DNA of 17,310 nucleotides, from the NCBI GenBank assembly GCA_945957225.1, contig CAMFKK010000013.1, forward strand, positions 1 to 17,310, read 5' to 3'. The first letter of the stretch is position 1, and each line of letters opens with the position of its first letter. A program made the position numbers and the translations under genes. Below the pieces are notes generated by a model. The model was not told where the DNA came from. It saw only the letters and a list, made by a program, of their open reading frames with translations, and did not search any database. Of the stretch, positions 8,691 to 15,087 are shown one piece after another. This stretch comes from an uncultured Sphingobacteriia bacterium. Its GTDB lineage: Bacteria; Bacteroidota; Bacteroidia; Chitinophagales; Chitinophagaceae.

Positions 8691-9617
8691 ATGGCAGAAA
8701 ACACATACAAGACCAATCGGGGAATCCTCCTAGGACAGGATAATAATGCCTTGGTATATTTGGTAGCCATTAATCTCTTAGTATTTGTCTTACTCACGTT
8801 TATCAAGATCATCTACTATCTCTCAGAGATCCCTATAGAATTCTTTTATACGCAGATCCAAAACTGGTTTACCCTGCCTGGAATGGGAGAAAAACTAGCC
8901 ACCAGACCATGGGTGCTATTAACCCATATGTTTACCCATGCAAGTATCTGGGGCTTGATCAGTTCCTTGCTCTGGCTCTGGTGCTTTGGCTATATTTTAC
9001 AAGACCTAACTGGAAATAATAAACTAATTCCCATCTATCTCTATGGCGGATTTGTTGGTGGATTGGTTTTCTTTTTAACCGTGAACCTATTTCCAGTTTT
9101 AGCCAACCATATTCAAAATATTGAACCCATGATGGGAGCCGGCGCCGCCGTAATGGCCGTAGCCGTAGCTACCACTACCTTGGCGCCGGATTATAGAATC
9201 TTTCCTTTAATCAACGGAGGTATCCCACTTTGGGTGCTGATGGTGATTTTTGTAGCCATTGATTTTGCTACCCTAGCTTCAAGCAGTGCAGGAATTGGTG
9301 CGGCACATCTTTGTGGCGGTGCCATGGGATTTTTGTATATTAGACAATTGCGCAGGGGATCAGACTGGGGTGCTTGGATGACCCGTTTATGGGAATGGTT
9401 AGACGATTTGTTTAGCCCTGAAAAAAAACACCGCAATACCAAGAGTCAAGACAAACATTTTTATCAAACAGGAAAAAAACCTTTTCAAAAAACGCCCAAT
9501 CTTACCCAACAAAAACTGGACGAAATTCTTGATAAGATAAACCAACAGGGTTACCAGTTCTTGAGTGATGAGGAAAAAGCTTTTTTAAAAAGGGCTAGTA
9601 AGGAAGACCTTCTATGA
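8691..9617 (+). CDS. Rhomboid-like pseudoprotease with C-terminal DUF6576-like tail
   Basis: This 308-residue protein keeps the rhomboid fold pattern: THMFTHASIWG in place of THMFLHGDFWH, a GxxG-like segment on a membrane helix, and AAHLCGGAMGF with His206 on the last helix. The catalytic serine position reads GAGA (149-152), so Ser is Gly151. The HxxxN residues of the oxyanion site are also lost (the equivalent segment reads WGLISS). It should therefore be proteolytically inactive, like iRhom or derlin-type relatives, and may bind or present substrates. After about residue 240 there is a soluble charged tail whose end (LTQQKLDEILDKINQQGYQF, then LSDEEKAFLKRAS) resembles DUF6576, a tail known from Bacteroidota rhomboids. 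It lies directly behind the active rhomboid and its stop overlaps the next gene start (ATGA), so co-translation is likely. Confidence 0.85.
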   Translation: MAENTYKTNRGILLGQDNNALVYLVAINLLVFVLLTFIKIIYYLSEIPIEFFYTQIQNWFTLPGMGEKLATRPWVLLTHMFTHASIWGLISSLLWLWCFGYILQDLTGNNKLIPIYLYGGFVGGLVFFLTVNLFPVLANHIQNIEPMMGAGAAVMAVAVATTTLAPDYRIFPLINGGIPLWVLMVIFVAIDFATLASSSAGIGAAHLCGGAMGFLYIRQLRRGSDWGAWMTRLWEWLDDLFSPEKKHRNTKSQDKHFYQTGKKPFQKTPNLTQQKLDEILDKINQQGYQFLSDEEKAFLKRASKEDLL

Positions 9618-10717
9618 GTAGTATCCGAACCATATTTAGATCCCTTGTCTTTTTGGGAGGTATTGTTTGCACATTAGTATATCTCTATTCCTGTCTTACC
9701 CCTTATGTGAGTCCTATTGACTGGCATTATTTAAGTTTTGCAGCATTGTTTTTTCCAATAATCTTGGTGGCCATGTTGGGCTGGACCATTATAGCTATTA
9801 TTTGGTATAGAAAATATAGCCCAGTATTTGTCATTTGTTTGGCGCTTGGATATCAAAATATCATCAGTGTATTTGCCTTTCATCCAGGTAAGAATTTTCA
9901 GGCAAACAAGGACTCAGGAACTATTCGTGTATTGTCTTGGAACGTGAATAATTTCAATTCAAATGCCACAGACAAAGACCCCAAGGCCTTTGATATGATT
10001 AGTTTTATGCAAGCACAACATCCAGATATCATTTGCTTGCAAGATTTTTCAGAATTACATTGGGGCAAGTTTGGACCAACCATTGATTCCATCAAATCTT
10101 TCACTGGACTGCCTTATCATTTTTTTAGTGAAGCCGATGCCAATTATGGGGTGATTATTTTTTCTCGTTGGCCATTTTTAAACAGACAATCGGTTCCCTA
10201 TACCAATATCAACCTTACTGAATCATTACAGTATGCAGATATTCAAACACCCAATCAAGTATTAAGGGTCTATAATACGCATTTGGCTTCTATGAATATT
10301 CACGTAGAAGTGATGGACGAAACCAATGTGCATCATCTCAAGTTTTTAGATAGAAATAAAGAGATCCTGATGAAAAAAGACAAGCTATATCGCATGGCTT
10401 TTTTTGATAGACTACACGTACAACAAGCACAAATGGTGAAACGCAGTTTAGATAGTGCTAGGCTTCCCTTTATTTTTACAGCCGATTTAAATTCAGTTCC
10501 TTCCAGTTATGTCTACCAATATTTAAAAAAAGATTTGAAGGATGCTTTTCTAGAACAAGGCTTTGGATTTGGAAGAACTTATGATAGTCTTTCTCCTACA
10601 TTACGCATTGATGTGCTTTTGACTAGCAAGGAAGTTAGCACCAAACAGATCAAGACACCACGCATACACGAGAGTGATCATCTGCCCATTATTGCAGATA
10701 TACATTTGAAACCCTGA
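9614..10717 (+). CDS. Membrane-anchored endonuclease/exonuclease/phosphatase family protein, copy 1
   Basis: This 367-residue protein has two to three N-terminal membrane segments (about 8-28, 40-65 and 69-90) followed by an EEP (DNase I-like) domain from about 103. Visible EEP motifs are VLSWNVNNF with Asn110, DIICLQDF with Asp144 at the metal-ligand Glu position, THLAS with His223, TADLNSVP with Asp291 and Asn293, and SDHLPI with Asp355 and His356. The conservative E-to-D change and TADLN instead of GDFN make it less canonical than its neighbour. The domain is probably periplasmic. The start overlaps the pseudorhomboid stop by 4 bp. EEP proteins hydrolyse phosphodiester or phosphomonoester bonds in nucleic acids, lipids or inositol phosphates; the substrate here cannot be told. 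The next gene is a paralogue. Confidence 0.85.
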   Translation: MSSIRTIFRSLVFLGGIVCTLVYLYSCLTPYVSPIDWHYLSFAALFFPIILVAMLGWTIIAIIWYRKYSPVFVICLALGYQNIISVFAFHPGKNFQANKDSGTIRVLSWNVNNFNSNATDKDPKAFDMISFMQAQHPDIICLQDFSELHWGKFGPTIDSIKSFTGLPYHFFSEADANYGVIIFSRWPFLNRQSVPYTNINLTESLQYADIQTPNQVLRVYNTHLASMNIHVEVMDETNVHHLKFLDRNKEILMKKDKLYRMAFFDRLHVQQAQMVKRSLDSARLPFIFTADLNSVPSSYVYQYLKKDLKDAFLEQGFGFGRTYDSLSPTLRIDVLLTSKEVSTKQIKTPRIHESDHLPIIADIHLKP

Positions 10718-10731
10718 TTTTTTGTAATTTG
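10705..10731 (+). promoter_or_regulatory. Candidate promoter of the second EEP gene
   Basis: TTTG at 10705-10708, a 16-nt spacer and TAATTTG at 10725-10731 (one T short of TAnnTTTG) end 5 nt before the ATG at 10737. An alternative -7, TACATTTG at 10701-10708, lies in the end of the previous gene but has no suitable -33 element. Confidence 0.4.
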
Positions 10732-10736
10732 TGGGC

Positions 10737-11843
10737 ATGGCAAAAAACGTTTTTCGCCGCGCGTTTAAAACCCTCTGTCTTTCAATTACCTTGTTACTAG
10801 TACTCCTGTTCCTAGTGGCTTGTCTGTCTCCTTATGTAAATCCCGCAAACTGGTGGTTAAATGGATTCACCGGTTTGATTGTACCTTATTTGGTACTCTT
10901 ATTATTCTTTGCCATGATTTTCTGGTTAATTGTAAAACCAGTTGTGGCATGGCTACCTTTTTTAAGTCTTTGTTTGGGTTGGCAACAATTTCAAGTGGTC
11001 TTTGCCTGGCATGCTGGATCTGGATTTAACAAAAGAAAACACGAACAAAATCTGCGCCTGATTGATTGGAATGTTCAAAGTTTTAATGGACTTACCCAAA
11101 ACAAAGAAACCAGAAGACTGATTAGAACCGATGTAGCTGAGAGTATTTTAAAACTCCAACCAGATATTATTTGTCTACAAGAATTCAATACCAGCCTGAG
11201 CAGTGTAGACAATATTGCTTTGTTTACCAAAACCCATCCCTATTATTATTTTTCAAAAGACTATTTGCGCAACAAAGGCGATTACTTGAGTGGAAGTATC
11301 ATTTTTTCCAAGTACCCCATTATTGATACTGGAAGGGTGGCATATCCTGTTGCAGAAAGCCTGATTCATGCCGATATTAAAAAAGGAGATGATACGCTTA
11401 GGGTATTCACTACCCATTTGCAATCTTTCAAATTCCAAAAAAACGACTATGCCGATATTGAGAAGATTCGGGATCAGGATGAAGAAACCGTCAATGCTTC
11501 AAAGAATCTTTTTAGAAAAATGAAACTGGCTTTCTCCAGAAGAGGCATTCAGTCAGACTTAGTGCGTGAAGCAAGAGACAAAAGTCCATACCCAAGTATT
11601 ATTTGTGGAGACTTTAATGACGTGCCCAATTCTTATACCTATTTCAATATCAAAGGAGACTGGCAGGATGCATTTTTGAAAAAGGATTTTGGCATTGGCC
11701 GAACCTTTATTTCCATAGCCCCTACGCTGCGTATTGACTATATTCTGGTAGACAACCATTTTTCTGTGCGCCAATTTGATATGGTAGACGAAGACCTCTC
11801 TGACCATGTAATGCTTGTTACAGATCTGCGCCTGAAAAAATAA
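10737..11843 (+). CDS. Membrane-anchored endonuclease/exonuclease/phosphatase family protein, copy 2
   Basis: This 368-residue paralogue of the preceding gene has the same layout: N-terminal membrane helices, with ACLSPYVNPANWW aligning with SCLTPYVSPIDWH of copy 1, then an EEP domain. All catalytic motifs are canonical here: IDWNVQSFNG with Asn112, DIICLQEF with Glu149, THLQSF with His227, CGDFNDVPNS with Asp292 and Asn294, PTLRIDYIL, and LSDH with Asp356 and His357. The ATG at 10737 (MAKNVFRRAF) is preferred over an in-frame GTG at 10731 because that GTG overlaps the -7-like element. The domain is probably periplasmic and the substrate is unknown. The tandem arrangement indicates local gene duplication. 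The gene ends only 21 bp before the polycysteine leader that precedes cysS. Confidence 0.87.
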   Translation: MAKNVFRRAFKTLCLSITLLLVLLFLVACLSPYVNPANWWLNGFTGLIVPYLVLLLFFAMIFWLIVKPVVAWLPFLSLCLGWQQFQVVFAWHAGSGFNKRKHEQNLRLIDWNVQSFNGLTQNKETRRLIRTDVAESILKLQPDIICLQEFNTSLSSVDNIALFTKTHPYYYFSKDYLRNKGDYLSGSIIFSKYPIIDTGRVAYPVAESLIHADIKKGDDTLRVFTTHLQSFKFQKNDYADIEKIRDQDEETVNASKNLFRKMKLAFSRRGIQSDLVREARDKSPYPSIICGDFNDVPNSYTYFNIKGDWQDAFLKKDFGIGRTFISIAPTLRIDYILVDNHFSVRQFDMVDEDLSDHVMLVTDLRLKK

Positions 11844-11850
11844 AATCCCG

Positions 11851-11857
11851 TATCTTG
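11851..11857 (+). promoter_or_regulatory. Candidate -7 element of the cysS leader transcript
   Basis: TATCTTG (one T short of TAnnTTTG) lies 6 nt before the ATG of the polycysteine leader ORF. The -33 element is poor: only CTG trinucleotides at 11826-11828 (22-nt spacer) or 11832-11834 (16-nt spacer). If used, transcription would start at about 11862-11864, making the leader ORF leaderless and leaving roughly 100 nt of leader RNA before cysS. Confidence 0.5.
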
Positions 11858-11863
11858 CAGCCC

Positions 11864-11905
11864 ATGTTTCTTCTGTGTCATACAAGCTGTTGTTGCTGCT
11901 GTTAA
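11864..11905 (+). CDS. Polycysteine leader peptide upstream of cysS
   Basis: The 13-codon frame ATG...TAA encodes MFLLCHTSCCCCC: six cysteines in all, with five consecutive Cys codons (TGT TGT TGC TGC TGT) immediately before the stop. It lies 60 bp upstream of cysS and 6 nt downstream of a -7-like element. Cys is rare in bacterial proteins, so a Cys5 run just before the gene for cysteinyl-tRNA synthetase is very unlikely to be chance. By analogy with amino-acid leader peptides, ribosomes would pause on the Cys codons when charged tRNA-Cys is scarce and so raise cysS expression. Leaderless polycysteine short ORFs acting as cysteine-responsive attenuators have been described in mycobacteria; a similar element for cysS in Bacteroidota is not known to me. 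The codons are read directly from the sequence; translation and function are inferred. Confidence 0.72.
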   Translation: MFLLCHTSCCCCC

Positions 11906-11943
11906 TTCAGCCCACCGTTTTTTGCAGACAACTCAAGCATTTT
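11886..11943 (+). promoter_or_regulatory. Candidate attenuator structure in the cysS leader
   Basis: The Cys codons can pair with a downstream segment. GCT (11886-11888), GTTGT (11889-11893) and CTGC (11896-11899) are complementary to AGC (11936-11938), ACAAC (11928-11932) and GCAG (11924-11927). That makes 12 pairs, interrupted by a 2-nt bulge and a 3-nt one-sided loop, followed by ATTTT. A small competing hairpin, GCTG-TTAATT-CAGC (11898-11911), spans the leader stop codon, with T6 at 11918-11923. A ribosome paused on the Cys codons would block both stems. The U-tracts are short, so whether this controls termination, translation or Rho access is not clear from the sequence. Confidence 0.45.
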
Positions 11944-11965
11944 CCAATCTTTACAAGTACCAAAC

Positions 11966-13468
11966 ATGTCACTCAAAGTATATAATTCACTTACCAGGCA
12001 AAAAGAAGACTTTAACCCCATTAACCCTCCTTATGTGGGTATGTATGTTTGCGGACCTACCGTAAGCGGTGAAAGTCATTTGGGTCATGCCCGTCCCTTT
12101 ATCACATTTGATGTAGTCTATAGATACCTCATGCACTTGGGTTATAAAGTGCGTTATGTGCGCAATATTACTGATGCAGGTCATTTTGAAGAAGAAGGTA
12201 GGGCAGCTGAAGACAAAATCAGCAGCAAAGCCATTTTAGAAAAATTGGAGCCTATGGAGCTGGTACAGAAATACACCAATCTCTATCATTGGGCCATGAG
12301 TCAATTTAATAACCTACCACCTAGCATTGAACCCACTGCAACAGGTCATATTGTAGAACAGATTGAGATGATTAAAAAAATCATCGCGGATGGTTATGCC
12401 TATGAAGCCAATGGTTCTGTTTACTTCAACGTTGAAAAATACAATACCGATTTCTCCAAACTGGGTAAGCCTTATGGCATGCTTAGTGGTAGAAATATTG
12501 ATGAACAACTAGACACTACTCGTGAGTTAGAAAACCAAGACGAGAAAAGAAATAGAAATGATTTTGCACTTTGGAAATCGGCACCGCCTGAACATATCAT
12601 GCGCTGGCAGAGCCCATGGGGAGAGGGTTTCCCGGGTTGGCATATTGAGTGCTCGGCCATGAGTAGTAAATATTTGGGTCAGGAATTTGACATACATGGT
12701 GGTGGTATGGACCTACAATTTCCACACCATGAATGCGAGATTGCACAGAGTACGGTTTGCAATCATAAGACCCCTGCACGTTATTGGTTGCACAATAATA
12801 TGATTACCATTGAGGGTAGAAAAATGGGTAAGAGTTACAACAATGTGGTTAAGCTCACTGAATTATTTAGTGGTGGCAGCCCTGTTTTAACACAAGCCTA
12901 TTCACCAATGACGGTAAGGTTCTTTATCCTGCAAAGTCATTATCGCGGTACGCTAGACTTTAGCAATGAAGCTTTGCAAGCTTCTGAAAAAGCCTTTAAA
13001 AGATTATGGGAAGCACACGAATGGTTTTCTAAATATATGATTGTAGAACAAGCTGGAACCGATGCAGCATTAGATCAAAAAGTGCAAGCCTTGGTTGCTG
13101 AGTTTGATGTATTCATGAATGATGATTTTAGCACGGCCAAGGTCTTGGCCAATATGTTTGATTTAGTATCTATTATCAATTCTATCAAGGACAAGCATAT
13201 TGCAGATACTGCCATCAGTAGTAATACCTTAAACTTATTGCAGCGCCAACTCAAAGTTTATTTAGAAGAGGTATTTGGATTGGTTAGCGAGCGTCAGGGA
13301 GACGGTGCCCAATTAGATGGGGTATTACAACTCTTGATCAGCATTAGAAAAGACGCTAAGAGCAAACGCGATTTTATGACCAGTGACAAAATCAGAAATG
13401 AATTGGCCGCATTGGGTGTACAATTAAAAGACGAGAAAGACGGGGGTACTAGTTATACGGTGGCCTAA
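11966..13468 (+). CDS. cysS: Cysteinyl-tRNA synthetase
   Basis: CysS is the class I synthetase that activates cysteine with ATP and charges tRNA-Cys in the cytoplasm. At 500 residues it is slightly longer than the E. coli enzyme (461). The HIGH motif is HLGH at 38-41 and the KMSKS motif is KMGKS at 286-290. The zinc ligands that select cysteine are present: Cys29, Cys229, His254 and Glu258 (in HHECE). Other family blocks seen are GGGMDLQFPHHE and WHIECSAMSS. The ATG at 11966 gives the standard N-terminus (MSLKVYNSLT). No separate promoter is visible in the 60 bp before it, so transcription probably comes from the polycysteine leader promoter or from the EEP gene. Its stop abuts the stop of the convergent MerC-like gene with no gap. 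Confidence 0.97.
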   Translation: MSLKVYNSLTRQKEDFNPINPPYVGMYVCGPTVSGESHLGHARPFITFDVVYRYLMHLGYKVRYVRNITDAGHFEEEGRAAEDKISSKAILEKLEPMELVQKYTNLYHWAMSQFNNLPPSIEPTATGHIVEQIEMIKKIIADGYAYEANGSVYFNVEKYNTDFSKLGKPYGMLSGRNIDEQLDTTRELENQDEKRNRNDFALWKSAPPEHIMRWQSPWGEGFPGWHIECSAMSSKYLGQEFDIHGGGMDLQFPHHECEIAQSTVCNHKTPARYWLHNNMITIEGRKMGKSYNNVVKLTELFSGGSPVLTQAYSPMTVRFFILQSHYRGTLDFSNEALQASEKAFKRLWEAHEWFSKYMIVEQAGTDAALDQKVQALVAEFDVFMNDDFSTAKVLANMFDLVSIINSIKDKHIADTAISSNTLNLLQRQLKVYLEEVFGLVSERQGDGAQLDGVLQLLISIRKDAKSKRDFMTSDKIRNELAALGVQLKDEKDGGTSYTVA

Positions 13469-13861
13469 TTAGTGGTTGCAATCATCGGCATGGGCGTGGT
13501 TGTGTACACGGCAAAACCTAAAATTTAGCCAGTGACCGGCTACAATAAATGCCACTGATGGTAATAACAACCATAATTGCCACTGGTGCCAGATTACTTT
13601 TGCCAAGAGAAGCAGAATGCCAATAGTAAATAGCAGCATGGGCTCAAAGCGGTGATGGTGTTTTTTTCTGCCATGGTAAAGGGCATAGATTCCCACTACA
13701 AAAGCCATTGCCACCATAAAATACTCAAAACGCAGGTTATCAATAATATTGACACCAAATAGGGGAAGGGAGCTTAAAAACAGAGGTAAAATGGCACAGT
13801 GAATGGCACAAGCTACAGATGTAGTGATCCCCAAAGCGTCCCAATTGATCTTGATTGACAT
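13469..13861 (-). CDS. MerC-domain membrane protein
   Basis: This 130-residue inner-membrane protein has about four hydrophobic segments and the MerC hallmark pair of cysteines in the first helix (ACAIHCAILP, Cys18 and Cys22). The C-terminus is rich in metal-binding residues (CRVHNHAHADDCNH, with Cys117, Cys128 and five His). MerC was first described as a mercuric-ion transporter. Many Bacteroidota carry MerC-like proteins without any mer operon, and the metal is not established; none of the other mer genes is present here. The gene diverges from the SCO1-fur pair, and a palindromic operator candidate sits in its promoter. This context makes metal-dependent control by the adjacent Fur-family protein plausible, with zinc or another divalent ion as the likely signal. 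Confidence 0.82.
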   Translation of the reverse strand: MSIKINWDALGITTSVACAIHCAILPLFLSSLPLFGVNIIDNLRFEYFMVAMAFVVGIYALYHGRKKHHHRFEPMLLFTIGILLLLAKVIWHQWQLWLLLPSVAFIVAGHWLNFRFCRVHNHAHADDCNH

Positions 13862-13871
13862 GTTCAGAAGG

Positions 13872-13901
13872 CAAAGATAATCAAATGCAACTTTGTTGCA
13901 A
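13872..13901 (-). promoter_or_regulatory. Promoter of the MerC-like gene
   Basis: Read on the minus strand, TTG (reverse of 13899-13901, within TTTTG), a 19-nt spacer and TATCTTTG (reverse of 13872-13879) match the Bacteroidota promoter consensus exactly. The -7 element lies 10 nt before the ATG. Confidence 0.68.
13886..13900. promoter_or_regulatory. Palindromic operator candidate (Fur/Zur-family type)
   Basis: TGCAAC-TTT-GTTGCA is a perfect inverted repeat with 6-bp arms around 3 nt. It occupies most of the spacer of the MerC promoter and touches its -33 element, so a bound repressor would block RNA polymerase. It lies between the MerC-like gene and the divergent SCO1-fur pair, 75 bp before the SCO1 start. 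The Fur-family regulator encoded two genes away is the obvious candidate binder; this is inference from position and symmetry. Confidence 0.5.
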
Positions 13902-13950
13902 AATAAATCAGGATTGTGGCTTCATTTCAGGTGGTAAGCCATTCCCTCCC

Positions 13951-13958
13951 TACCTTTG
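13951..13958 (+). promoter_or_regulatory. -7 element of the SCO1-fur operon
   Basis: TACCTTTG matches TAnnTTTG exactly and ends 16 nt before the ATG at 13975. The -33 position has only a weak match (TTTCAG near 13925-13930), so activity may be low or depend on an activator. Confidence 0.5.
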
Positions 13959-13974
13959 TGGTAATTTTTGAAAT

Positions 13975-14634
13975 ATGAATAAGAAACTGGTTGCCTATTT
14001 GTTGTTTTTTGTGGTTTTGGTATTAGGATTTTATTATTTCCTTTTCAGGGGAAATGATTTTTGGCGCACCAAATTACCGGTCATCAGTTATACCAAACCC
14101 TTTGAATTCAAAACTCAGGATGGTCTTCCTTTTACTGATAGAGACATGTTGGGTAAGGTAAGCGTGGTAGAATATTTCTTTACCAATTGCAAGAGCATCT
14201 GCCCCAAGATGAACACCAATATGAAAGATATTTATGCGGTTTTCAAAGACGAACCCAATTTTATGATCCTATCACATACCTGTGACCCGGAAAGAGATAC
14301 GGTTGCTAGAATGAAAGTGTACGCAGATTCCTTGGGTGCGGATACCCGTAAATGGATATTTCTCACGGGAAGAAAAGATAGCTTATACAATATTGCGCGA
14401 AGCGCCTACCTACTAGATGATCCCAAAAACAGCTTGGAAAAAATTGAAGACCAATTTATCCATACCCAATTTTTTGCACTGGTAGACAAAGACGGAAAAG
14501 TGCGCGGACAGGTCTATGATGGTTTGAAAACCGCAGAATTGGAACAACTCAAAAAAGACATCCGTATCTTGTTGGATGAAAAAGCAGGCACGGGTAATTT
14601 TGTAAACGGGATTTTCAACAACAACCCCAGGTAA
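13975..14634 (+). CDS. SCO1/SenC family copper chaperone
   Basis: SCO proteins are membrane-anchored thioredoxin-fold proteins that bind copper outside the inner membrane and help to assemble the CuA centre of cytochrome c oxidase, or act as thiol reductases. The 219-residue protein has one N-terminal membrane anchor (about 5-24) and the copper-binding CxxxC motif, Cys72 and Cys76 (NCKSICPKM). The conserved downstream His is His163 (FIHTQFFALVD), and HTCDPERDT corresponds to the VDPERDT segment of the family. The length is typical. It lies 3 bp upstream of the Fur-family gene, so the two are probably one operon. Coupling to a metal regulator and a MerC-like protein suggests a metal-homeostasis role, but no oxidase genes are in the window to confirm it. 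Confidence 0.88.
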   Translation: MNKKLVAYLLFFVVLVLGFYYFLFRGNDFWRTKLPVISYTKPFEFKTQDGLPFTDRDMLGKVSVVEYFFTNCKSICPKMNTNMKDIYAVFKDEPNFMILSHTCDPERDTVARMKVYADSLGADTRKWIFLTGRKDSLYNIARSAYLLDDPKNSLEKIEDQFIHTQFFALVDKDGKVRGQVYDGLKTAELEQLKKDIRILLDEKAGTGNFVNGIFNNNPR

Positions 14635-14637
14635 TTC

Positions 14638-15054
14638 ATGCATCCAAGAATTATTGATACCCTAAAAAGAAATCAGTTAAGTGTTACGGATAGCCGTAAG
14701 AAAATTCTTGAACTATTCTTAGAACGCAAAGCAGCTTTGGCTCACGCCGATATTGAACAACATAGCGGTGATGAATTTGACCGGGTGACCATTTATAGAA
14801 CGCTTCAAACTTTTGTTGAAAAAGGCATTCTTCATACCATACCCTCAGCAGACAATGCGGTGAGATATGCACTTTGCAAAGACGCTTGTACAGAAGGACA
14901 TCACCACGACAATCACGTACATTTTATGTGCGATGTTTGTGGCACTACTTATTGTCTAGACCATGTAACCGTACCTGCAGTTCAATTACCAAAGGGATAC
15001 CAAGTGCATCAATTAGATTTAGTAGCTAGTGGTACTTGCATCAAATGCAAATAA
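14638..15054 (+). CDS. Fur-family metal-responsive transcriptional regulator
   Basis: This 138-residue cytoplasmic repressor has the Fur layout: a winged-helix DNA-binding domain (about 1-75, with VTDSRKKILELF and the recognition helix FDRVTIYRTLQTF) and a C-terminal dimerisation and metal-binding domain. Metal ligands are abundant: Cys80, Cys84, the HHHDNHVHF segment (His88-His95), structural-zinc pairs Cys98-Cys101 and Cys134-Cys137, and an extra Cys106. This density of Cys and His is more like Zur or zinc-responsive members than iron Fur, but the metal cannot be assigned from sequence alone. It is likely co-transcribed with the SCO1 gene and probably regulates the divergent MerC-like gene through the palindrome at 13886-13900. 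Confidence 0.9.
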   Translation: MHPRIIDTLKRNQLSVTDSRKKILELFLERKAALAHADIEQHSGDEFDRVTIYRTLQTFVEKGILHTIPSADNAVRYALCKDACTEGHHHDNHVHFMCDVCGTTYCLDHVTVPAVQLPKGYQVHQLDLVASGTCIKCK

Positions 15055-15087
15055 ACTCATTTAACATCAAACCCTAAAACAGACCTG

